Under the pieces are notes generated by a model. The model was not told the DNA's origin and did not search any database. It saw nothing but the letters and a program-made list of their open reading frames with translations. The position numbers and the translations under genes were made by a program. Shown here one piece after another: positions 1-5,578 of a stretch of 6,886 nucleotides of DNA. Numbering within the stretch: the first letter of the stretch is position 1; each line of letters starts with the position of its first letter. This stretch comes from an uncultured Marvinbryantia sp. (GTDB lineage Bacteria > Bacillota > Clostridia > Lachnospirales > Lachnospiraceae). The DNA is taken from assembly GCA_947624335.1 (NCBI GenBank), contig CANQJX010000099.1, positions 1-6,886 of the forward strand, written 5' to 3'.

Positions 1-738
1 ACCGAGGCGGACGCTATTATCAATGTGGGAGTCAGCGGTCCGGGCGTGGTAAAGCGCGCGCTGGAGAAAGTGCGCGGGTGCGATTTTGAAACGCTGTGCG
101 AGACGATCAAAAAGACGGCGTTTAAAGTAACGCGCGTGGGACAGCTTGTGGCGCAGGAAGCGGCGGCAAGACTGAACATACCGTTTGGCATTATCGATCT
201 TTCCCTTGCGCCGACCCCGGCGGTGGGAGACAGCGTGGCGGATATCCTCTGCGAGATCGGAGTGGAGTATGCGGGAGCGCCGGGCACAACGGCGGCGCTG
301 GCGATGCTGAACGATCAGGTGAAAAAAGGCGGCGTGATGGCGTCCTCTTATGTGGGAGGCTTAAGCGGCGCGTTCATTCCGGTGAGCGAGGATCAGGGCA
401 TGATCGACGCGGTTTCCGCGGGGGCTTTAAGCCTGGAAAAGCTGGAGGCGATGACATGCGTCTGCTCTGTGGGACTGGATATGATCGCCGTTCCGGGCGA
501 TACTTCCGCGGCGACCATATCGGGAATTATCGCGGATGAAATGGCAATCGGGATGGTAAATCAGAAAACAACGGCGGTGCGCCTGATTCCGGTAATCGGG
601 AAGAGCGTAGGCGAGACGGTGGAATTTGGCGGCCTTTTGGGACATGCGCCGATTATGCCGGTCAATCCGTTTTCCTGCGCGGATTTTATAAAACGCAAAG
701 GAAGGATTCCGGCTCCGATCCACAGCTTTAAGAATTAA
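1..738 (+). CDS. UPF0210 / DUF711 (PFL-like) family protein, C-terminal part, 5' end cut by window
   Basis: The frame is open from base 1, so the gene begins left of the window. The ATG at base 25 is internal: the eight codons before it continue the family sequence without a ribosome binding site. The visible 245 residues are a bit more than half of a family protein of about 450 residues. Recognisable conserved blocks are GVSGPGVVKRALE (visible residues 10-22), DLSLAPTPAVGDS (66-78), a glycine-rich SYVGGLSGAFIPVSED block, and CSVGLDMIAVPGDT (155-168). The family is soluble and widespread in Firmicutes. It is often labelled 'PFL family' for its similarity to the pyruvate formate-lyase fold, but I know of no established biochemical function. 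In many genomes a small ACT-domain protein (UPF0237) lies just upstream; that would be outside this window. The gene ends in TAA and overlaps the 3' end of the opposing tmcAL by 11 bases. Confidence 0.93.
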   Translation, partial: TEADAIINVGVSGPGVVKRALEKVRGCDFETLCETIKKTAFKVTRVGQLVAQEAAARLNIPFGIIDLSLAPTPAVGDSVADILCEIGVEYAGAPGTTAALAMLNDQVKKGGVMASSYVGGLSGAFIPVSEDQGMIDAVSAGALSLEKLEAMTCVCSVGLDMIAVPGDTSAATISGIIADEMAIGMVNQKTTAVRLIPVIGKSVGETVEFGGLLGHAPIMPVNPFSCADFIKRKGRIPAPIHSFKN

Positions 739-1975
739 GGACAAAAAACGGACGGGAGCACTCGTTTCTGACGGCTGTGCCGAATCTGGCGGCAGCCGCC
801 GTCTGGTACAGGTCAGAGGAGCGCTGCTCCGCGTCGAGAAGCGTAAGCGCATGGCTTTTTTGCGCTTCAGAAAACGCGGGATAAGAAGAAATGACGGCAC
901 GGGCGTCGGCAAGCTTGGAGATAAGCGGCAGACGTCCGTTATTTTTGATGGTATGAAGAAGTTCTCCCGCGCCGCTTCGCATGCCCAGAATCCGCGCGCA
1001 GCCGTCAAGATACGTCATATCCGCGGGAAGATTCAGCAGAATATGGAAAAGCGCGCGCATCACATGCGTCTGTGTATAATTGCGCGCGGATACCAGGGCG
1101 GCAAAAGAAGAAAGGTCTGTAAATTCATAGCGCAGCCGGTATATGCGGCGCGCCAGGTCTTCCGAAACGTCCAGGCAGCGGGCAAATTCCCGGAAGCTTT
1201 GCGCTAGCAGCAGGCGGTACTGCATCGCCGGGGAAAAGTCGTCGGCAAAAACAGGATACGTCCGCGAAAATGCCTGTTCCAGAACGGGATGCGTCTGAAC
1301 GGGGACGTAAGCGCGGATGTCGGCGTTTGGCGTTTTTTTCAAAAGATCTCGAAGCGCCTTTGCGGATACAAACGTACCCTCCAGGGAGGTGTCGCGGTAA
1401 TGGTTTCCCGTACGCGGGACGGCGATGGGAACAATGGGGCTCTGCGATTTTTTTAACGCCTTCAGGTACTCGACGGCGAGAATATCATTCGGCCGCGCAA
1501 GCAGGGAGGAAAGATCCGGGGAAAGCACCCGGCGCAGAGCCGTTTCCCGCGCTTTTGGAAAAGAAACGCCTGTTTTCAGGGCGTCTTTTAACGCCTGCCG
1601 GTAGGCGGGCGGCTCGTCTGAAAGAATATCCGCAATCGTGCGAAGAGAAGCAAGATCGGCGCTCTCGCTTCCAAAACACAGGTAATCCACGCAGCCGAGC
1701 GCGTTTAAAATCGATACGGCGCCCTGCGCAAAAAATTCCGCGCTTCCGCAGGCGCTGCATACGGGCAGTTCCAGCACAAGATCCGCGCCGCAAAGGACAG
1801 CCGCCTGCGCACGGGAAAATTTATCCATCACCGCGGGTTCCCCGCGCTGCACAAAGTTTCCGCTCATCAGGACGATCAGAAAATCTGCGCCTGTTGCGCG
1901 CCGGGCTTTTTGCATATGATATTCGTGGCCCTTGTGGAAAGGATTGTATTCGGCGATCAGTGCGGTTGTCGTCAT
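728..1975 (-). CDS. tmcAL: tRNA(Met) cytidine acetate ligase TmcAL (YlbM family)
   Basis: A 415-residue protein, full length for the family. TmcAL activates acetate with ATP to acetyl-AMP and transfers the acetyl group to the wobble cytidine (C34) of elongator tRNA-Met, giving N4-acetylcytidine; it acts in the cytoplasm. The N-terminal nucleotidyltransferase domain shows the HxGH-type motif NPFHKGHEYH (residues 11-20), then SGNFVQRGEPAV (38-49), LVLELP (66-71), FGSE (101-104) and RPNDILAVEYLKAL (161-174), all typical of the family. The rest is the helical C-terminal tRNA-binding part. The start is ATG at 1973-1975 because AAGGAGAA (complement of 1980-1987) sits just upstream and the N-terminus matches the family. 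Only 13 bases separate it from the stop of the DUF554 gene on the same strand, so it is probably cotranscribed from the promoter at 2753-2781. Older annotations call this 'nucleotidyltransferase' or 'UPF0348'. Confidence 0.95.
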   Translation of the reverse strand: MTTTALIAEYNPFHKGHEYHMQKARRATGADFLIVLMSGNFVQRGEPAVMDKFSRAQAAVLCGADLVLELPVCSACGSAEFFAQGAVSILNALGCVDYLCFGSESADLASLRTIADILSDEPPAYRQALKDALKTGVSFPKARETALRRVLSPDLSSLLARPNDILAVEYLKALKKSQSPIVPIAVPRTGNHYRDTSLEGTFVSAKALRDLLKKTPNADIRAYVPVQTHPVLEQAFSRTYPVFADDFSPAMQYRLLLAQSFREFARCLDVSEDLARRIYRLRYEFTDLSSFAALVSARNYTQTHVMRALFHILLNLPADMTYLDGCARILGMRSGAGELLHTIKNNGRLPLISKLADARAVISSYPAFSEAQKSHALTLLDAEQRSSDLYQTAAAARFGTAVRNECSRPFFVLNS

Positions 1976-1979
1976 TGCG

Positions 1980-1987
1980 TTCTCCTT
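1980..1987 (-). promoter_or_regulatory. Ribosome binding site of tmcAL
   Basis: On the minus strand this reads AAGGAGAA, four bases before the ATG at 1975-1973. It lies in the 13-base gap after the DUF554 stop codon. It supports the chosen start and separate initiation of tmcAL on a shared transcript. Confidence 0.8.
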
Positions 1988-1988
1988 G

Positions 1989-2708
1989 TTACAGCAGAGG
2001 AAGGATTACGAGGTGCCAGATTACCGGGCCGAGCATTGCCGGAAGCATATTGGCAAGGCAGATGCCCTTGTTAAAAATCAGGTTGACGGCAACGCCGGTA
2101 ATCAGCACCGATCCCAGCAGCGACAGGTCATTGATCAGCGCCGTGGAGAGATAAGGTTCGATAAAGTGCGCCAGCAGCGTAATGCTTCCCTGATAGATGC
2201 CAAGCGGAATTGCCGCGAAAGCGGCTCCGATCCCCAACGTGGAAACAAAGATCAGCGTGATTACGCAGTCGAGCGCCGCCTTTGCCGCCAGCATGGAATA
2301 ATCTCCGGTAAGGCCGTCCTGCAAAGAGCCTACGATCGCCATTGCGCCGATGCAGATGACCAGCATATTGGACATAAAGCTTTCTACAAAGCGGGCGTCC
2401 TGCGTCGCGCCGACGGCTTTTTTTATGCGTTCCCCCAGATGATTCAGATGGAATTCGATGCGCAGCAGTTCCCCCGCAAGCGTGCCCAGTACCATGGAAA
2501 AAATCATCAGCATAGTGCCGCGGGTAGTAAACGACCCGTTTTCATAGACAAGCATTTTGGACAGCACGCCGCCCACGCCGATAAACAGCGTACACAATCC
2601 CAGCGCATGCATCAGCGTGTCCTGATATTTTTTCAGCGCGCTGCCGTTTATCCATTTTCCCAAAACGCCGCCCAGGATTACGGCGGCGACGTTAATAAGC
2701 GTCCCCAT
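1989..2708 (-). CDS. DUF554 family multi-pass membrane protein (YdfK/YqgA-like)
   Basis: A 239-residue, very hydrophobic protein with about seven predicted membrane segments, near residues 3-20, 34-52, 64-82, 111-129, 136-162, 178-202 and 210-236. It ends directly in the last hydrophobic stretch (VILPLL). The opening MGTLINVAAVILGGVLG is the characteristic DUF554 N-terminus, and the gene has the usual family length of about 230 residues. The function of the family is not established; a transport role is often guessed from topology alone. I start it at the ATG at 2706-2708, not at the in-frame ATGs at 2760-2765. The extra 19 residues would be polar and foreign to the family, they lack a ribosome binding site, and a promoter lies over that stretch. 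An AAAGGAA sequence (complement of 2721-2727) lies about 12 bases before the chosen start, which is rather long spacing. It is the first gene of a probable DUF554-tmcAL operon. Confidence 0.9.
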   Translation of the reverse strand: MGTLINVAAVILGGVLGKWINGSALKKYQDTLMHALGLCTLFIGVGGVLSKMLVYENGSFTTRGTMLMIFSMVLGTLAGELLRIEFHLNHLGERIKKAVGATQDARFVESFMSNMLVICIGAMAIVGSLQDGLTGDYSMLAAKAALDCVITLIFVSTLGIGAAFAAIPLGIYQGSITLLAHFIEPYLSTALINDLSLLGSVLITGVAVNLIFNKGICLANMLPAMLGPVIWHLVILPLL

Positions 2709-2752
2709 TGTTCTTTGCGGTTCCTTTCTTTTCGTATGCTGCAAACGAAACC

Positions 2753-2781
2753 AGTGTAGCATCATTATCTTTATTTTTCAA
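2753..2781 (-). promoter_or_regulatory. Leftward promoter for DUF554-tmcAL, extended -10 type
   Basis: On the minus strand, TTGAAA (complement of 2776-2781) is followed after exactly 17 bases by TACACT (complement of 2753-2758), preceded by TGC as an extended -10 element. The -35 box matches 5 of 6 consensus bases and the -10 box 4 of 6. The predicted transcription start is near 2746, giving a leader of roughly 38 bases to the ATG at 2708. This also argues against translation starting at 2765. Confidence 0.7.
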
Positions 2782-2799
2782 GAGAGAGAAAATGACAGA

Positions 2800-2828
2800 T
2801 TGACAATACGGCGGGATTGCTATATATT
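2800..2828 (+). promoter_or_regulatory. Rightward promoter for the alcohol/aldehyde dehydrogenase operon
   Basis: A perfect -35 box TTGACA (2800-2805) is followed by a 17-base spacer and TATATT (2823-2828), matching 5 of 6 consensus -10 bases. An alternative -10, TATATA at 2821-2826, has an upstream TGC. Predicted transcription start is near 2835. The -35 boxes of this promoter and the leftward one are only 18 bases apart (2782-2799), so the two are back to back. Confidence 0.82.
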
Positions 2829-2839
2829 TAGAATGTTTT

Positions 2840-2862
2840 ACGTTAATGAATTAATGTGTTAA
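2840..2862 (+). promoter_or_regulatory. Candidate operator: phased TTAA repeat / imperfect palindrome in the adh leader, Rex-like
   Basis: Three TTAA blocks lie at 2843, 2851 and 2859, exactly 8 bases apart, as tandem octamers TTAATGAA, TTAATGTG and TTAAAGGA. The first two form an imperfect palindrome, ACGTTAATGAATTAATGT (2840-2857), with 7 of 8 arm positions matching around a GA centre. It lies just downstream of the predicted transcription start and runs up to the ribosome binding site. The TTAA-N4-TTAA core is shared with the clostridial Rex site TTGTTAA-N4-TTAACAA, but the outer bases agree poorly (about 9 of 14 overall). Rex control of an alcohol dehydrogenase would make sense, but this is inference from pattern and context. 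Confidence 0.35.
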
Positions 2863-2867
2863 AGGAG
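2861..2867 (+). promoter_or_regulatory. Ribosome binding site deciding the alcohol dehydrogenase start
   Basis: AAAGGAG lies 8 bases before the ATG at 2876. An in-frame GTG at 2867 overlaps this sequence and so cannot be the start. Confidence 0.85.
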
Positions 2868-2875
2868 TGATTAGA

Positions 2876-4096
2876 ATGAACAGTCTGGTCAGATTTGGTT
2901 GCCGCGTCTATCAGACGGTTATGAAATACGCGGTATATGTGATGCCGTGGAGAACCCCGGAACTGATAGAAGGGGAGGATGCTTTGGCGCGTCTGGCGCA
3001 GCAATTGCAGACGAAACAATACAACTGCGTCCTGGTTGTGACGGACGAGGGACTTGCGAAGATCGGCCTGCACCGCAGGCTGACCGACGCGCTGGACGCA
3101 TACAGCGTTCCCTACGCCCTGTATGACAGGACGATTGCCAACCCGACGATCGCGAATATCGAGGACGCGCTGCAGGTGTACCGCGAGGCAAAGTGCGAGG
3201 CGATTGTGGCAATCGGCGGAGGTTCCGCCATGGACTGCGCAAAGACAGTGGGCGCGCGCGTCGCGAAACCAAAACAGCCGGTGGAAAAAATGAGAGGAAT
3301 TTTGAAGATACACAAAAAGACGCCGCCGTTTTATGCCATTCCGACCACGGCCGGAACCGGGAGTGAAACGACGCTTGCGGCGGTGATCACGGATCAGAAA
3401 ACGCGGCATAAATACCCGATTAATGATTTTGTGCTGATTCCGGACTATGCGGTGCTGGATCCCACGCTTACCATGGACCTGCCGGAAATGATTACCGCGA
3501 CTACCGGAATGGACGCGCTGACGCATGCCGTGGAGGCTTATATCGGAAACAGCAATACCAAACAGACAAAAGAGAAAGCCAAAAGCGCGGTTCAACTGGT
3601 GTTTTCCTATCTGTACCGCGCCTATCTGGACGGGCACGACATGGAAGCGCGGGAATATATGCAGAGGGCGGCTTATTTTGCAGGGATCGCCTTTACCCGC
3701 GCGTATGTGGGCAATGTCCATGCGATGGCGCACGCGCTGGGCGGCGCTTACCGCGTTCCGCACGGGCTGGCGAACGCGGTTATCCTGCCGTATGTGCTGG
3801 ACCGCTACGGAGCGAAAATTTATCCGCAGCTTTCGGAACTTGCCGAGGCGGCGGGGATCGCAAAAGAAACTTATTCCGTTGAAGAAAACGCAAAGCTGTT
3901 TATCGAGGAGATCCGCAATATGAACCGAAAGATGAATATTCCGGATAAAATCGGGAAAATCCGCGAAAAAGATATTCCGGTGCTGGCGGTGTGGGCTTCC
4001 AAAGAAGCAAATCCGCTTTATCCCGTTCCGGTTATTTTCGGAAGGAAGGATTTTCGCAAACTGTATATGCAGATTCGCAGGGAGGAAGATGTATGA
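2876..4096 (+). CDS. Iron-containing (group III) alcohol dehydrogenase
   Basis: A 406-residue cytoplasmic enzyme that interconverts an alcohol and an aldehyde or ketone with NAD(P)(H). The N-terminal dinucleotide domain has VVTDEGL with D57, at the place of the NAD-favouring aspartate of FucO, then the GGGSAMD motif (114-120) and PTTAGTGSE (156-164). The helical C-terminal domain carries the metal ligands in the usual spacing: D213 and H217 in MDALTH, H282 and H296 in the VHAMAH...PHG block, with the conserved non-ligand H286 between. It is about 20 residues longer than FucO (383), mainly from an N-terminal extension ending in a PWRTPELIEG segment. My recollection is that clostridial relatives share this extension. 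Substrate cannot be read from sequence; butanol, ethanol, propanediol or lactaldehyde types are all possible. It is first in an operon with the aldehyde dehydrogenase, with ATGA start-stop overlap. Confidence 0.93.
   Translation: MNSLVRFGCRVYQTVMKYAVYVMPWRTPELIEGEDALARLAQQLQTKQYNCVLVVTDEGLAKIGLHRRLTDALDAYSVPYALYDRTIANPTIANIEDALQVYREAKCEAIVAIGGGSAMDCAKTVGARVAKPKQPVEKMRGILKIHKKTPPFYAIPTTAGTGSETTLAAVITDQKTRHKYPINDFVLIPDYAVLDPTLTMDLPEMITATTGMDALTHAVEAYIGNSNTKQTKEKAKSAVQLVFSYLYRAYLDGHDMEAREYMQRAAYFAGIAFTRAYVGNVHAMAHALGGAYRVPHGLANAVILPYVLDRYGAKIYPQLSELAEAAGIAKETYSVEENAKLFIEEIRNMNRKMNIPDKIGKIREKDIPVLAVWASKEANPLYPVPVIFGRKDFRKLYMQIRREEDV
4080..4088 (+). promoter_or_regulatory. Ribosome binding site deciding the aldehyde dehydrogenase start
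   Basis: GGGAGGAAG lies just ahead of the ATG at 4093, inside the last codons of the alcohol dehydrogenase. Upstream in-frame codons back to 3991 would add 34 residues unrelated to the family, so the start at 4093 is preferred. Confidence 0.82.
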
Positions 4097-5469
4097 GCAG
4101 TATCATCACGCAGACGCTGGAGCGTCAGAGAGAAAACTTTCAGAAAGGAGCGACGCGAAGCTATGAATTCCGCATCGAACAGCTAAAAAAACTCCCGGTG
4201 TGGATTCATACGCACGAACAGCAGATTTATGATGCGCTTTATGCGGATTTGAACAAAGCGCCGTTTGAATGTTACGCGACGGAGATCGGCATTGTGCTGG
4301 AGGAAGTAAAATGTGCCGTCCGCCGCCTGAAATCGTGGATGCGGCCTCAAAGAGCGCGCACTCCGATCACGCAGTTCCCGTCCCGCTGTCTGCGCATCAG
4401 CGAGCCGTATGGCGTCGTACTGATCATGTCGCCCTGGAATTATCCGTTCCAGCTTGCGCTGGCTCCGCTTGTGGGCGCGCTTGCCGCGGGCAACTGCGCG
4501 GTATTAAAACCTTCGGCTTACGCGCCGCATACGTCGGCCGTGCTTGCGCAGCTGGTGCGCGAGACGTATCCGGACTGGCTGGTGTCGGTTGTAGAAGGCG
4601 GAAGAGAAGAAAATCAGGAGCTTCTGAGACAGAAATTTGACTATATCTTTTTCACGGGAAGCGTAAACGTCGGCAGACTGGTGATGGAGGAGGCGGCGAA
4701 AAACCTGACGCCGGTGACGCTGGAGCTGGGCGGAAAGAGCCCCTGCATCGTGGATGATACGGCGGATATCCGCCTTGCGGCGAGAAGGATTGTCTGGGGA
4801 AAATATTTAAACGCCGGACAGACCTGCGTGGCGCCGGATTACCTGCTGGTGCAGGATAATGTAAAAGACCTCCTTGTCGCGGCGATGAAAAAAGAAATTC
4901 GCAGGCAGTTTGGGAAAGATCCGCTGCAAAATAAAGATTATCCGAAAATCATCAATGAAAAGCATTTTTCGCGCGTCTGCGCCCTGATGGAAGGAACGGA
5001 AATTCTGGCGGGCGGCGGGGTATCCGCGGGGACCTTGAAAATCGCCCCGACAATTCTCGACCGCGTACACAGAGAAAGCCCGGTTATGCAGGAAGAGATC
5101 TTCGGGCCGCTTCTTCCGGTACTTACGTTTAACCGGATTGAGGAAGCGGCGGCGTTTGTGGAGAAAGGGGAAAAACCGCTTGCGCTTTACTATTTTACAA
5201 AAGACCGCGAAAATGAGAAACAGATATTATCCCGGCTTTCCTACGGCGGCGGGTGCGTCAACGATGTGGTGGTCCATCTGGCGACGCCGTATATGCCGTT
5301 TGGCGGCGTGGGAAAGAGCGGCATGGGAAGCTATCATGGGAAACAAAGCTTTCTTACCTTTTCGCACAGCAAAAGCATTATGAAAAAAGCGCTTTGGCTC
5401 GATATTCCCCTGCGCTATGCGCCTTATGGGAAGATGTCGCTTGCGCTGCTTAAAAAAATCCAGAAATAG
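4093..5469 (+). CDS. Aldehyde dehydrogenase, class 3 (ALDH3)-like
   Basis: A 458-residue protein that oxidises an aldehyde to a carboxylate with NAD(P)+. Length (ALDH3A1 has about 453) and residue spacing fit class 3. N116 in SPWNYPF, E211 in LELGG and C245 in GQTC match the catalytic Asn, Glu and Cys with a constant shift of one or two positions. The cofactor lysine is K139 in LKPS, followed by Ala at 142 where many aldehyde dehydrogenases have the ribose-binding Glu. EEIFGPLLPV and the MPFGGVGKSGMG block are conserved, and the tail contains the ALDH3-like LRYAPY segment. It has no CoA-acylating hallmarks and is not an AdhE fusion. The start codon overlaps the alcohol dehydrogenase stop (ATGA), so translation is probably coupled. 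Together the pair could oxidise an alcohol to an acid, or dismutate an aldehyde to alcohol plus acid without net redox change; that is inference. No terminator follows: the pta promoter begins 12 bases after the stop. Confidence 0.93.
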   Translation: MSSIITQTLERQRENFQKGATRSYEFRIEQLKKLPVWIHTHEQQIYDALYADLNKAPFECYATEIGIVLEEVKCAVRRLKSWMRPQRARTPITQFPSRCLRISEPYGVVLIMSPWNYPFQLALAPLVGALAAGNCAVLKPSAYAPHTSAVLAQLVRETYPDWLVSVVEGGREENQELLRQKFDYIFFTGSVNVGRLVMEEAAKNLTPVTLELGGKSPCIVDDTADIRLAARRIVWGKYLNAGQTCVAPDYLLVQDNVKDLLVAAMKKEIRRQFGKDPLQNKDYPKIINEKHFSRVCALMEGTEILAGGGVSAGTLKIAPTILDRVHRESPVMQEEIFGPLLPVLTFNRIEEAAAFVEKGEKPLALYYFTKDRENEKQILSRLSYGGGCVNDVVVHLATPYMPFGGVGKSGMGSYHGKQSFLTFSHSKSIMKKALWLDIPLRYAPYGKMSLALLKKIQK

Positions 5470-5481
5470 GGAGAATCTTTG

Positions 5482-5510
5482 TTGAAAAATGGAATGGAAA
5501 ACGGTATAAT
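5482..5510 (+). promoter_or_regulatory. Promoter of pta-ackA
   Basis: TTGAAA (5482-5487), a 17-base spacer and a perfect TATAAT (5505-5510), 12 bases beyond the aldehyde dehydrogenase stop. Predicted start of transcription is near 5517, giving a leader of about 60 bases. The strength of the match fits a highly expressed central metabolic operon. Readthrough from the upstream operon remains possible because no terminator separates them. Confidence 0.85.
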
Positions 5511-5524
5511 ATATCGTATGATGC

Positions 5525-5552
5525 GTGCAGCCGGACAGATCGCGGGCTGCGC
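5525..5552 (+). other. Hairpin in the pta mRNA leader
   Basis: Bases 5525-5532 (GTGCAGCC) pair with 5545-5552 (GGCTGCGC) as 8 consecutive pairs including one G-U, around a 12-base loop. It starts about 8 bases after the predicted transcription start and ends 8 bases before the ribosome binding site at 5561. It is followed by a run of A, not T, so it is not an intrinsic terminator. Possible roles are mRNA stabilisation or translational control; none is shown. Confidence 0.5.
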
Positions 5553-5560
5553 AAAAAATG

Positions 5561-5567
5561 AAAGGAG
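5561..5567 (+). promoter_or_regulatory. Ribosome binding site deciding the pta start
   Basis: AAAGGAG lies 11 bases before the ATG at 5579. The further upstream in-frame candidate at 5525 lies within the leader hairpin and would add 18 residues foreign to the family. Confidence 0.8.
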
Positions 5568-5578
5568 CTATAAAAATC

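Noticed and set aside
788..830. Two short GC-rich palindromes (788-800 and 818-830) after the UPF0210 stop
   Set aside because: Both have stems of about five pairs with three-base loops, no T-tract follows, and both are inside the tmcAL coding sequence. They are not convincing terminators.
1270..2154. A 294-codon plus-strand frame opposite tmcAL and DUF554
   Set aside because: It spans two real minus-strand genes and their junction, is Arg/Pro-rich, has no family motif and has no ribosome binding site of note.
1932..2759. A 275-codon plus-strand frame opposite the DUF554 gene
   Set aside because: Its Gln/His/Arg-rich translation is the mirror image of a hydrophobic membrane protein gene; it shows no domain and no start signals.
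2709..2765. A longer DUF554 protein starting at the ATG at 2765
   Set aside because: The extra residues are not family-like, no ribosome binding site precedes that ATG, and the predicted -10 box and transcription start lie within the stretch.
2843..3763. A 306-codon open frame on the minus strand opposite the alcohol dehydrogenase
   Set aside because: It lies fully antisense to a gene with clear catalytic motifs, its translation is rich in Arg and His without any recognisable domain, and it would run through the divergent promoter region. It is a shadow of high-GC codon use.
4093..5469. A CoA-acylating aldehyde dehydrogenase of a bacterial microcompartment
   Set aside because: The protein has class 3 catalytic spacing with the general-base Glu211 present, no targeting peptide, and no shell protein genes nearby.
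5525..5558. The leader hairpin as a terminator for the aldehyde dehydrogenase operon
   Set aside because: The stem is followed by A6 on the plus strand. For a minus-strand terminator the T-run would have to follow the stem, but it precedes it.
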